Assembly: GCF_036711975.1 (NCBI RefSeq)
Contig: NC_091970.1
Coordinates: forward strand, 5,463,501-5,527,500
DNA length: 64,000 nt
Direction: 5' to 3'
Source of the DNA: Onthophagus taurus
Taxonomy: Eukaryota > Arthropoda > Insecta > Coleoptera > Scarabaeidae
Below are positions 48,394 to 59,909 of the stretch, one piece after another. The position numbers and the translations under genes were made by a program. Positions within the stretch are counted from its first letter, which is position 1. Every line of letters starts with the position of its first letter. The notes beneath the pieces were generated by a model, which was not told where the DNA came from, ran no database searches, and was given only the letters and a program-made list of their open reading frames with translations.

Positions 48394-49170
48394 GGGTGTC
48401 AGGCCGTGCTGCGAGCCCTCGCAGCAACCCTTTTTTCCCCCCGTTCCAAAACCTCTTTTCCCCCAAATTTCCCATCTCGTTTCTTTCGCAACAAAATGAA
48501 ATCACATGATCCGCCGCCGATGGTTCTCCAATTGTACGTTTCGTTTATTCGCTCTTCGTTGGTGTTCTCGTTCACCGATTTCGCATCGCCCCTGATTTTG
48601 TTTTCATGGTGGCGCAATAAGATTTCGTGAGGGTCGCTAAGAAACTTTTAAGGCAGCGGCCGACGCAGGCCTCCCTTCAACCTATGAGGGTTAGGGTTGG
48701 CCCCCGGGCTGCCTTAAAAGTTTTGCGACCCTGGATTTATATGTGTTTATAGAAATCGGCGCGCAGCTGTAGGTACCCTCTGGCTGTTCCCCGTTTCGTT
48801 ATCTTTTTGCTGTGAAGAGTGGGCCTTTATTACCCTCTTCTTTTTTTTCGTACAAAATCACCAGTCCACGACTGTGCCCAAAAATAATAAAAAATTAAAT
48901 AAAATCTCGCGCTCAGTCGTAGACGTTGAGAATATCGTTAGTTTTGTATCGATTGAGGTAGTCGATTGTATCTCTCTATCTAGAAACTACCTGATTAAAA
49001 TAAAATTAAACTTAAAAGAATTAGATTTATTTTGTATGTTAAGAAATGGAGTTATATCTAGTTTTTACTAAAAATACACATCATAATCAAAATTTAGGGT
49101 TTAGATTAATAGTTTGTAAGTTTGTTAGTTAATGGGATGTTTTATGTAAAAATATATATTGAAAATAAAA
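48394..49170 (+). other. SamDC 3' UTR
   Basis: Follows the stop at 48391-48393. The first 350 bases are unusually GC-rich for this window and hold the hairpin at 48631-48731. An AATAAAA signal near 49164 is the likely poly(A) signal. ORFs at 48399-48630 look like composition artefacts. Confidence 0.6.
48631..48731 (+). promoter_or_regulatory. long stable hairpin in SamDC 3' UTR
   Basis: The left arm 48631-48657 (GGGTCGC, then AAACTTTTAAGGCAGC) pairs with the right arm 48708-48731 (GCTGCCTTAAAAGTTT, then GCGACCC): 23 paired bases with one 4/1 internal bulge. The loop is a 50-base GC-rich stretch that itself holds GGCC and AGGGTT repeats. It could be an RNA regulatory element, a small-RNA precursor or a foldback insertion. 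Confidence 0.75.
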
Positions 49171-51071
49171 ATATTATATTGTATCTTTTACTTTTATTGT
49201 ATTCATAATTGAAAAGTATAATATAATAATATACAGGTGCCCATTATGTTGTACTCGGTGTACAACAAGTATGGAATTATAGTTCTACAGCCTAAACGTC
49301 AACTTATATTAAAAAAAGTTTTAAATAAAAGTTACTTGAAACTATTTTCCGCATATCTTGGCGTAGAAATAAAATAAAAATGATGATGGCAGTCTGAGTT
49401 ACGACATGGTGAGTGTGTTTTTTAAACGGAACATCCTGTATATTTTAAGGTTTTTGGATTCCTTTTGACAAGGTGTTGCAAAATGCCATAAGGTAATGCT
49501 TTAAACTGCATAGTTTTCGAGATATTGAAACTTTTATTTAAAAAGATTTGACGTAGCGACAACCAAATTATAGCGTCATTATGGAATAGACAATCTAAGC
49601 CAGTTTATTATTTTATTTATTATATAAATAAATAAATTTATTTATTAATTTTAAAACATTTAGAATTCTTTGCAATTATCTCGCATTCATAACAAAGTCA
49701 TTAATTGTAATTAATTCAAATCGATTCTAATTAAGAGAAATAAATTAAAAATATCTCTTTTTGATTTAATCCACTTACCTTGTTTATAATTCCCTAGATA
49801 AACCAATTTTGAGTTAAATACAGCCTTTTAAACCAATTAAATAACACTTTTCCCATAAAAAAAACTTAAATTAAATTTCAATTTTAACAAGCATCTGGAA
49901 TGTTTGGATCTTAATCACCATGGTAACCGAGTCAAGTTGGATAACCTAAAAATAATAAAATTTTAACCTTAATATTTAGCTTTATATTTTAATATTTTTT
50001 TTATTTATATTATTTTATTTCTTTTTTATATATTTTTGTATATTGCTTCTTAAGTGAAATACACTGTATAAATAAAAACATAGAAATATCAATTCTTCCA
50101 ATGACACAGCAAGGCTTTTGCGAGGGGGTACGTTCATAACAACAGCGTTCATATGGACTTGGATAACCTTATACAGTATGTTTACTCAACGGACCTTGGT
50201 TCTACTCATCTTTTGTGTCAGGTTTTTGAAGAAATGTTTGGTTAGGTGTTGATTGTCAAAGTTATTAACTCATAATTTCCGTTTAATATGCTTATCTTTT
50301 GATATGTGTGTATCATAGGAATCAAAATATCTCTGTAATGTATGTTGTTGTATTAGTTTTGATATATTTGGTAAGATTAGTTCAACATTAAAAGGAAATT
50401 ATTGTCTCCGAGAGTTATAATTAAGCAGTTTTGATGTATTGAGGTCTACATAATTTACATCTACACTAATACTTCAGTTTATTCCATTGAATACATCCTA
50501 TTTATAATAGTTTACCTAGTTAACCTACAAAAATTGATAATAACCATTTAAATGTTTTACAGTTATTATTTTGTGATGTAGTACAAATTATTTGGAAGAA
50601 ATCTAAAGAGAGTACTTATAATATTAATGTAAAGAGTAAAATTGTTTTCATTGATGGTTTATGATGGTGTAATTGTTAATAATAACCAAGCGTATAATTC
50701 TAAAAATATGAGTTAACCCTAAAAATAAAGATAAAAAGTTTTATTTTAAAATAATAAATAAAACACCTAAAAAGAGTTTATTATTAAAAAAAAACTTGGT
50801 GTAATAATAGATATTGATACAGATACAGAAAAGTATTTTTATAGGTTAAAATATGTAACTGTCATTTCCGCGTCTCTAAAGGAATTTAGCCGGCGCCATC
50901 TAAAGGTGAGCAACGAATACTCTCAAAAACACAGAGTTGTCAACAAAAGACGTTACGGGCAAAAGTGACCGTTTTCCCCCTTCGCGAATTCATGGTACAA
51001 ACGTGTTTAAGCCGCCGCGTGTGCCCCAAGTGACACAGTGAGCCCCGCGCTATTCGGTGTCAAGTTAAATT
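49171..51071. other. spacer between SamDC and macoilin
   Basis: A possible mariner-type fragment begins ACAGGTGCCC at 49236 and ends near ATCCTGTATA at 49435. 49620-50170 is a reversed copy of the 5105-5950 transposon. 50180-50860 is AT-rich with nothing recognised. 50870-51071 is the GC-richer macoilin promoter/5' UTR with a GGCGCCATCT site at 50892. Confidence 0.5.
49620..50170 (-). mobile_element. reversed copy of the 5.1-5.9 kb transposon
   Basis: ATCACCATGGTAACCGAGTC near 49915, AATTCTTCCAATGACAC near 50092 and AGCAAGGCTTTTGCG near 50108 are reverse complements of blocks at 5105-5560, in the corresponding order. No ORF. Confidence 0.7.
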
Positions 51072-54000
51072 ATGAAGAGACGCAATGCTGAGTTCGGAAA
51101 AATGAGAAGACCCGTGAAACGGACCAAGATCGAGGGAATATACGGCAGGTGCGTTCAGACTGTGAGTCTGTATTCGGCACGTTTTTTAACTTGCTCACAT
51201 TCTAACACACCAGCGGGACCATATGTGTCCCAAAATGGCAGGATTATCAAAATTTTATGAAATTTTTGATTTCGCCTCGGTTTTTTTTCGAAAATATCCG
51301 AGCGGGTTTAATGAGCCGATTTAAAATCGAGTGATTAATCGGCTCAAATGGCGTAACTACTTTGACAACTGTCATTTAGAATTTTTTTTTAGGTTAGGGT
51401 AAAACGTCAAAATATTTACATCAAGAAATGCTATTTTTAAAAAATTAAATAATAGGTGCTATTATTTTATTATTATAATGAGTGTTTTCTATGTTTTTTA
51501 TATATAATTATTTTAAAAAATTACAGGTTTTATCATAAAATTACTTCATCAATTAATGGGATGTTTTAAATTACTTAAATTGTTTGTTTAAAACTATTAG
51601 ATAAAACAAACATGAACATTAATAATAGTGTAGTGGTTTAAATATCTTGTCATTGTGGTTTGATGTAGAAACGTATTGATATTTGAGCCTTAAATTGATC
51701 GATATGATATTGGGTTGCAAAATTTTACATCTGTAATGGACTTAAATAAGGTGTCTAATGTTCCTAAAGTGCCTAAGTTAATCAAAAATTAATTAATAAC
51801 GATTTTATATTACAGAAAAAAAGTATTCATTGTGAGATGAATTTTTTGGAAATTGGAGCAATACAAATTCAAGGAAATATAAAAAAGATATTAATTAAAA
51901 GAGTTGTGCTTATGGGAGTAGTTAAAAATCCACCATTGGAAATGACTAACTCCTCAAGATGAATGAAGAATAAGATCAGGGTTAATGTAAACCTTCTGAA
52001 TCAAAATTGTTTTAATAAAACTGACTGGAGTTTTGTGATCAATTATATAAAGGAGTGAAAAAATGAGATCTTGTGTTTATCATCCTGGTCATAAATTATG
52101 CTGTTAATATCTGGGCAAAACAATGCATCAGACAAGCAAGTTTATTGTGAAGGTCAGGAAGAAAAGGCTACCAAGACTTACTATATCCTGAGTTGTGTGT
52201 GTTTGGAAAGAAGTAATCCAGAAGGATAAGACATGGGTTTACGAAGCAGTCATTGAGCCTATACTTACTTAAGACAGTGAAAGATAAATAGAAAAGACAT
52301 CAGTAGGGTTAATTGGGTCCAACTGAAATGCTTCCAAAAATTACAGGAAAGACACAGACTATGGAATAGCTATATTAGAGAAGAGCTCAATATGCAGCCA
52401 ATCTAGAGAATGATTGAGGATAGACAGCTATATTTTAGCCACATGGGCAAATTATAGGTACTATAATTTGCCAACTAAAACAAACTAAAAAGAGATACGA
52501 AAATCCCCACCTCTTTTTTCGAGACTAATCCAATCCAAGAAATACCAAACCTCTATATTCTTTTGTTTTTAAGTTATGGCCAAAAAGTCATATTTTCGTG
52601 ATTTCAAAAAATTCTCATATTTCGTTTATTCTATGAAATTAGAAATGTGGTTGACACGTTCTTAAGACACATTTTTAAGTAGAATGTACTGTCATTGAAA
52701 AATTTTAAATACACTTGATGTATTTTTTTAAATACAAACTATAGTTGATTATGATATTACTGAAAAAGGCGTATTTTTAGGTTTCCAACGGTGTGTTTGC
52801 GAAAAATAAGCTTAATAAATTAATTTTATAAGTTAATATTCAATAAGTAACGTGTTTATTTATTATCTACTTAAGTCAGAAATCGTGATAAGTACTCCTA
52901 GCGTTTTAAGTTTTTTTTAAAACTAAACATTCAATTTAAAAATGGAATTCAGTAACTGAAAAGTATGATATATTGGAATATTTTATTCGCAATAACAACA
53001 ACGCTAATGCTGCGTGTGGGAGAAAAAACAACAAGATGGAATTCCTCCTCACAACACTAGACCTGTTTCGGTGCTTTTAAGTATAAATTTTCAGGATAAA
53101 GTGATTGCCACAAGAGGACCTGTAAAATGGCCACCTCCTTCACCAGATTTGACACTGTTAGATTTCTTTCTCTAGGGCTACATCAAAAACGAACTTTACA
53201 AAAAATGTAATAGAAATATTGGTCAGTTGAGTGAAAAACTTGAAAAATGTTTAACGTCACTTTCGAACATACAGTGTGTTAATTAATTATCGTACCCGAC
53301 GTCATCATTGCAAGTATGCAACCAATATCACAGTATAAGCGATTTGTACGCGATTTGCGTATTGCAATACCCATACTGCCATATTAAATGCAGTTATTAG
53401 TGTAGTAAAGAGATTTCTTTAATTTCAAAAATAAACGAAATATGAGCATTTTTTTGAAATAGCGAAAATTTTACTTTTTGGCTATAACTTAAAAACAAAA
53501 AAAAATAGAGGTTTGGTCTTTGCGGGACTGGATTAGTCTTGGAAAAAGACTACTTGTTTTGTATCTCATAGTTTTTGAGATAGCCTATAAAAACACTCAA
53601 ATTTGCCCACCTGTATATGGAGGCGAGAGTGTAAATCAGGCGACTAATAGGGAGACAGAGAAAAATATGGGAAGACACAGTGACACAGTTCGTGGGCAGC
53701 TGAGAAAGAGAGGAATATCTTAAACGTTAACCATACCCAGTTCAGAAAGTTACTCAAATTAGCCTATTTTGCAAATTTTCATTTCATATGCATTCACTTT
53801 GGCTTAAGAAGAATTTTTGGTTTGCAGAAGAAGGCGGTGAGAGTTATATGCAATCTTAAAACTACCGACAGCTGTAAAGATGTATTTAAAAAAGAATGTA
53901 TACTTACCCTACCAAGTGCATACGTTTTGACTATCTTGATGTATGTTTATGACAATGGAAATTTAATGTGAATGCAAACTTTCACACATACCACACAAGA

Positions 54001-57000
54001 GGCAAAGAAGAACTGAGATTTCCGTTACATAGGATAGAAGCGACTAAAAGATATGCTGATTTCTGGGGAGTTAAATTTTTCAACAAGTTTCCAGAAGAAA
54101 TCAAATCTATGGAACGAGGACACTTCAAAAAATGTGTGAAGTCGAATTTGGTCAAGAAAGCCTACTATGTATGGTCTGATTATATGCAAGATCAATTTGT
54201 GGAGTAACAAAGTTAATTTGTTTTATTACTATACTTATTATACATACAGGTGTCTCAGCGAGACCGGTCATTAGGCGTTTTTGGGGTTCTGGCCAAAATA
54301 AAAATTTGAGAATTTAGACTTAAGTATTAATATTACGTTCTCTTTGACTAAAATATTTTCAGATTTCTAGCACTTCCGGTTATACCGGTGACCTACTTTA
54401 TTTTTTTAAATGGAACACCTGTATATTTTTACATATTTGGATTTGTCTGCTTTCAAGGTTTATAAATAACTTTACTTTTTGCAATTTGATACGACCATTC
54501 TCGAGTTGTTCGAATTTTTTTAGAAAAATCTGCTCCAGCAGACATTTGTTCAAAAAATCAGAGAACACTCGATTTTTGGGATCGAGAACTTAGAGAATTA
54601 TTTATAAACCTTGAAAATAGACAAATCCAAATATGTAAAAACATTTTATCTAAAAAAATAAAGTAAGTGGCGATTTTCGGTATAACCGGAAGTGTTAGAA
54701 ATCTGAAAATAATTTAGTCGAAGAGAACGCAATTGATAATACTTAAATCTGAATTCTTAAATTTTTATTTTGCTCCCTAGAAACGTCTAATGACCGGTCT
54801 CGCTGAGACACCTGTATATACGCATTTCTTTTTTGTATTAGTACATTGCTTTTGACTTTTCACTGTAATACTGTATTACTTACGTGAATAAACATTATTA
54901 TTACCCCAATGCCACCTTAGGGGTTCGCTGGGGTTAGTTATTATCTCATCCTTGACCACTAAACTAATTCTCAAAATGTTAAAATGCGCTGTGAAACTTA
55001 TAACAAATTATAAAGGGGCTATTTATAGAAATTAAGAAATCATTTTAGTATCAAATTAATGCTGAAACGTTCCTCTTTAATATAATAAAGTTTTTATTAC
55101 TTTAATCAAAATGTTTAACATCAATTTGATTTTGTTTGTTTCAGTGCTTTCCTGTACGTGAAGTTGTTAGTGTTGTGGGTATTGGTAATACTAGCAGACT
55201 TCATCCTCGAGTTTCGTTTCGAATTCTTATGGCCGTTTTACCTATTAATTCGGTCGGTATACGACTCGTTTAGATACCAAGGTCTGGCGTTTTCGGTGTT
55301 CTTTGTGTGCGTCGCGTTAACATCCGACATGTTGTGTTTCTTTTTCATCCCGGTGCAGTGGTTGTTCTTTGCGGCCAGCACGTACGTGTGGGTGCAGTAT
55401 GTGTGGCACACGGACAAGGGGGTCTGCGTGCCGACGGTGGTGCTGTGGGCGGTCGTCGTTTACTTGGAGGCGGCGGTACGGTTGCGCGACGTCAAGCACA
55501 TGCCTGGACATCTCGATTTATGTCGACCGTTCGCCGCGCATTGCATCGGGTATCCAGTTGTTACACTCGGGTTTGGGTTTAAATCATACATCGGGTTTCG
55601 GATGCGGCAGAGGAAGCAACGGGACGTAGCGAAAGAAAACGAATTTTATATGCAATTAATGCAACAGGCTTTACCTATGGATACTACACCACAGGTAATA
55701 AAATAAATCTATTTTATTAAAAATACATCTTTTGACGACTTTTTATATTAGGTTCAAGAAAATCCTTCAACCACAATAGTCGCATTAAACCATTCAGTAC
55801 AAAAAGAAAAGAAAAAAGAGGAAAGAAATGGGCATGTTTCAAATGGAACCCTAGCGAACGGAGTCCACAGTCAGAAGTCGCAAAGAAAATCGGTGGAAAA
55901 ATTCAAAGAAGAGAACCATGAGAGGCACGAAAAACGAGATAAACCTAGTCACGCACACACAAACGGACTCATTACTCAAGAAGAGTCCGTGCCTCATCCT
56001 CCAATCGTTGAAGCAACAGAACAGAAGCCTCCAACGACGAGGCGGAGAGAGAAAAAAGAACAAGATAAAGATCGGGAGGCGGCCGAATGCCTACAAAGGT
56101 TAGAATTAGAAGCGAAACGATTAAGAAACGAGTTGCAATGCTCGCGGTCGAGCGAGCAAGATTTAAGGTTGCAAGTGGCCGCTTTAACAACCAGCGAAAA
56201 AGTATTAAGGGGTGATATACTCACGTTACAGCACAACGTCGAGGACTTACAAAATAAATTACAAAGTTCGCAGAGTACTAAAAACACAGACCGTCAAATG
56301 ATTAGTTATTTAGAACGTAAGGTTCAAGAGGAGAAACGAAACCGACAGAATTGTGAGGCACAAATAGCTCAAGAACGAAAAAGTAGAAAACAAGAAGAAG
56401 CTAGAGCTGCGCAGGTACTTTTTATTATTTTAAATCATAAAATAATCAATTATTTTATAATTAATTTTGATTAAATAGGTTGCGGCACAAAATAACAGGG
56501 GCGAATGTACAGAGTCGTGTAAATCGCGCAGGCGCGAATTAGAAAACGACTTACAAGAGTGTCGAACGACGCAACGATGGACTGAAGAACGTATGGCAGC
56601 TTTAGAACGGGAGAACACACTGTTAATTGAGAAATTACGCGACACCGATCTGCTTAGGTCCGCGCTCGATACGTTGCAAGACCAAAACACCCACCTTGAG
56701 AATTCACTCTCCGCCGAAACGAGAATCAAACTCGATCTGTTTAGCGCTTTGGGTGAAGCGAAAAGACAATTGGAGATACGCGACAGTAAGATGTTTTTAA
56801 AATTTTTAAATTAAAAAAAGCTGTATCTGATGATGCACGGCTATACCCGAAACTTTCTAAGTCTAGTGTTCATTTTAGTTTGAGTTCAAAAAATCACTGC
56901 GTCCATATTTTTAAGAGATAAAAAATGATTTATGTCTCAAATTGAAGATTAAAGCTTCTATTTTAAGATGATATATTATATGTAGGGTGTTTGATTAAAA

Positions 57001-58485
57001 ATTTTTTTAGAAAAGGACGTTTTAAGAAATGTTGAAATTACGTTAAGTTTGAAATTGTCAAAAAAGTAAGAATTTCAAAAAATCACTGCGTCCATATTTT
57101 TAAGAGATAAAAAATGATTTATATCTCAAATTGAAGATTAAAGCTTCTATTTTAAGATTATATATGATATGTAGGGTGGTTGATTAAAAATTGTTTTAGA
57201 AAAGGACGTTTTAAGAAATGTTGAAGTTACGTTATGTTTGAAATTCTCAAAAAAGTAAGAATTTCAAAAAATCACTGCGTCCTAATTGTTTAGAGATAAA
57301 ATATGATTTATGTCTTAAATTGAAGATTAAAGCTTCTATTTTAAGATGATATATGATATGAAGGGTGTTTAATTAAAAATTTTTTTAGAAAAGGACGTTT
57401 TAAGAAATGTTGAAGTTACGTTAAGTTTGTAATTGTCAAAAAAGTAAGAATGTCAAAATATCACTGCGTCCATATTTTTAAGAGATAAAAAATAATTTAT
57501 GTCTCAAATTGAAGATTAAAGATTCTATTTTAAGATGATATATGATATGTAGGGTGCTTGATTAAATTTTTTTTTAGAAAAGGACGTTTTAAGAAATGTT
57601 GAAATTACGTTAAGTTTGAAATTGTCAAAAAAGTAAGAATTTCAAAAAATCACTGCGTCCATATTTTTAAGAGATAAAAAATGATTTATGTCTCAAATTG
57701 AAGATTAAAGCTGCTATTTTAAGATGATATATGATATGTAGGGTGTTTGATTAAAAATTTTTTTAGAAAAGGACGTTTTAAGAAATGTTGAAATTACGTT
57801 AAGTTTGAAATTCTCAAAAAAGTAAGAATTTCAAAAAATCACTGCGTCCTAATTGTTTAGAGATAAAATATGATTTATGTCTTAAATTGAAGATTAAAGC
57901 TTCTATTTTAAGATGATATATGATATGTAGGGTGTTTGATTAAACATTTTTTTAGAAAAGGACGTTTTAAGAAATGTTGAAATTACGTTAAGTTTGAAAT
58001 TGTCAAAAAAAATAAGAATTAATACACTAGCCCTGAATAACAACTAAACCTAGAACTAACACTAGACCTAGAACTAGAAGCATCCGGGTTTAGCCGTCTT
58101 AAGAGACGTATACGTAACCCAAATGTTTCTAGTTTAATAAAAATATACAACAATGGTGCTGAATTACAATTAAAACTAGAACTACCGTCCTTGATTTTTA
58201 GACCATATAGATATTTAAATATACTGATTTATTAAATTGATAATATTAATAATAATATGTTTTGTGTTAGGTCAAAATCGACTCCAAGAAAAAGAAATCG
58301 AAGAATTAAAAAGTAAAATTGCCCAAGTTTTGGCGGTGATGCCAAATGATACGTTTGGAAGTCCGACACCTTCCAGCGCGATATCGAGGGTGAGACTGGC
58401 TGAAAGTCCCCCTGGTTCGACGTTGGATCCAAACGCGACGGCCTACACCCCGAAAGGCTCGCTGGTGGCGTCAACGGAAGCTTGA
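51072..58485 (+). CDS. maco-1: Macoilin (TMEM57/maco-1 homologue)
   Basis: Multi-pass ER protein of neurons that affects excitability in worms. Exons 51072-51148, 55145-55694, 55752-56414, 56479-56785 and 58271-58485 give 603 residues, with all phases consistent (2, 0, 0, 1). It opens with MKRRNAEFGKMRRPVKRTKI, close to the vertebrate start. Exon 2 holds the membrane segments and the nearly invariant blocks EFRFEFLWPFYLL, SVYDSFRYQGLAFSVFFVC, YVWVQYVWHT and CRPFAAHCIGYPVVTLGFGF. Exons 3-4 encode a Lys/Glu-rich linker and long coiled coils. The final exon ends with the conserved VMPNDTFGS...LDPNATAYTPKGSL. The ATG exon lies in a short GC-rich region; intron 1 (4 kb) and intron 4 (1.5 kb) are loaded with repeats. 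Confidence 0.96.
52120..52439 (+). mobile_element. decayed LINE 3'-end fragment
   Basis: Broken frames read VYEAVIEPILT and, further on, NWVQLKCFQKLQERHRLWN and EELNMQPI, resembling the region after the reverse transcriptase of many LINE polyproteins. Stops are frequent. The mariner-type element begins immediately downstream. Confidence 0.5.
52440..53613 (+). mobile_element. DNA transposon with ~180-bp inverted ends and dead mariner-like transposase
   Basis: The left end (GGGCAAATTATAG ... GAGACTAATCCAATCC ... GTTTTTAAGTTATGGCCAAA) is mirrored at 53410-53613 (TTTGGCTATAACTTAAAAAC ... GGACTGGATTAGTC ... CAAATTTGCCCACCTG). In between, 53090-53290 reads FQDKVIATRGPVKWPPPSPD then LTLLDFFL, a stop, GYIKNEL: the acidic-residue region of Tc1/mariner-type transposases. 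The premature stop and missing N-terminal part show that it is inactive. Confidence 0.75.
53816..54900 (+). mobile_element. 5'-truncated LINE, C-terminal RT tail and 3' end, interrupted by a MITE
   Basis: The frame VLQKKAVRVICNLKTTDSCK then DVFKKECILTLPSAYVLTIL is followed, after a frame change, by HTRGKEELRFPLHR and FFNKFPEEIKSM up to a stop at 54207. This is the usual C-terminal part of jockey/CR1-type LINE proteins. The 3' tail resumes after the MITE and ends in GTGAATAAACATTATTATTA near 54900. Confidence 0.8.
54247..54814. mobile_element. 568-bp foldback MITE with TA target site, nested in the LINE
   Basis: It starts CAGGTGTCTCAGCGAGACCG and ends with the exact reverse complement, flanked by TA on both sides. 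The two halves remain inverted repeats for over 200 bases (CTTCCGGTTATACCG with CGGTATAACCGGAAG; TTTGGATTTGTC with GACAAATCCAAA). No ORF. TA target and ends suggest Tc1/mariner mobilisation. Confidence 0.88.
56828..58112. mobile_element. CTAG-family arms (copy d) enclosing a 189-bp satellite, macoilin intron 4
   Basis: Left arm at 56828-56885 (GATGCACGGCTATACCCGAA, TCTAAGTCTAGTG). Right arm at 58022-58112 (CTAACACTAGACCTAGAACT, ATCCGGGTTTAGCCGTC). Between them are six tandem units with CACTGCGTCC at 56895, 57084, 57272, 57462, 57651 and 57840 (188-190 apart). Units 3 and 6 carry CCTAATTGTTTAGAG where the others have CCATATTTTTAAGAG, making a three-unit higher-order repeat repeated twice. Confidence 0.85.
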
Positions 58486-59370
58486 GAGAGACGGAATCGT
58501 CGAGTGGCGACCCAAAATTATGATCGGTTTCCGACAGCAGCATCAGTCCCTCCATCGAGCCCCCCAGGTTGTTCTCCCCCGGCTTTTCGTTAGCTTGTTC
58601 AATGTGATATAATTTATATTTACTACTGTGAAAACGGCACTGGAGAGGTATTTTTTTTTTTGATCTCTAGCGTTTTTATTTTCTGTTTTAAGGATATTGT
58701 TTTGGTTTTGCGCCGGAATCTGGAGCGCTTTTTCAGTTGGTTTATTATTAATTTTTTTTAAACATGTTTCGTTCCTATCATTTGTGATTATTTAATTTTT
58801 GTGCCCTGGCATAAATTTTTTTTAATTATTATTGAGAATCCCAGTTTTATTTTAAATCATTAATTCATTATCCTAGGTTTATTTTTGCGTATTTTACGTC
58901 CTAGTCGTTCTACGCAGTATTTTTTTATTTTTCAATTTTTAATCGGTTGTGTAACGGAGGCCGGCTTTACTTAAAAGAAAAAAAAATAATTTGAATCTCG
59001 AACGAACCCATTGATTTCTTCTTGTACTTAATTAAAAGAAAATAATTATATTTATAATTCGACTCGAAATATCCTTCACTTCCGTCGCTTCCCACTCCGG
59101 ATCCAAGCTTATCCCTTTATCACCACCGACATGAGAAAAAAATTAAGGGACTAAGCTCATGTTTTTACTTTTATCGAACGTCACGTCGTTAAATCAGAGA
59201 ACTAATGTAAAAAAAACTTGCAAAAAGAGATACTAGGATAGGTAAAAAAGTGTGTCGCGAAGCAGAAGCCATACGATTTTCGCTCTCTATATGTTACGAG
59301 ACCGTGAAGTATTTGACAGTGAAATTATCGAGAAAAAAACGTAACAAGAAATAAAGTGCATAAATGATTT
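58486..59370 (+). other. macoilin 3' UTR
   Basis: Follows the stop at 58483-58485. An AATAAA in AAGAAATAAAGTGC near 59349 is a plausible poly(A) signal. No further exon was found. Confidence 0.55.
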
Positions 59371-59589
59371 AAATTGTTTTTTTCTCTTAATGGTGTTAAA
59401 CTTTCCCGTATATTACTAAAACTACATCTGTTTTGAGCATATCTTATGGATTCGTTTAGGAATAAGAAAGGATGATCATATAAACATTTTTTGTAAATTG
59501 TAATATTCTGGAATGATGTTATAGTACAATATGGAGAACATCAGATTAAGGCACTATTCTTGAAACTGCATATAATGAAGGAAAAAGAA

Positions 59590-59800
59590 ATTTGTTGACT
59601 AATTGGAGATATTCTCTGGAAATCGTCGCTCATTGTTGCACTAAACTGTCGCTTAAGGGCTGTGAAGTGATCGTTGCTGAAATTCTTGACTTTTCTGTTG
59701 CCCAATAGCGGTAAGTTTGTTTATTTACAGTACTTCACAAGTTACAGCGAGCTTCATCAGACGAGAACAACACACCGGAAACGGATATGTCCTGAAGAAT
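59590..59800 (-). mobile_element. transposase remnant (mariner-like)
   Basis: The minus strand reads SSDEARCNL, then a stop, then VNKQTYRYWATEKSRIS. This resembles the FSDEAHF...GYVNKQNCRYW region common in mariner-like transposases of insects. It is broken by stops. Confidence 0.55.
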
Positions 59801-59909
59801 GTTTCCATACACAACTCTGCATAGCAGATTAAGTATGCAACATATAAGCATTAGATTAAATATGCAATATTTAAACCTTTTCTTCTTCATCAACGACGAA
59901 TAAAAAGTT

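Larger units (their letters stand above)
51149..55144 (+). other. macoilin intron 1, nested transposons
   Basis: 51150-52100 has nothing recognised. It is followed by decayed LINE and mariner-type elements, listed separately, and an AT-rich tail from 54900. Confidence 0.6.

Noticed and set aside
48399-48630. Frames on both strands just after the SamDC stop
   Set aside because: GC-rich 3' UTR composition; no domain or start context.
55307-55629. Long alternative frames inside macoilin exon 2
   Set aside because: GC-rich coding sequence opens shadow frames; the true frame is fixed by strong family conservation.
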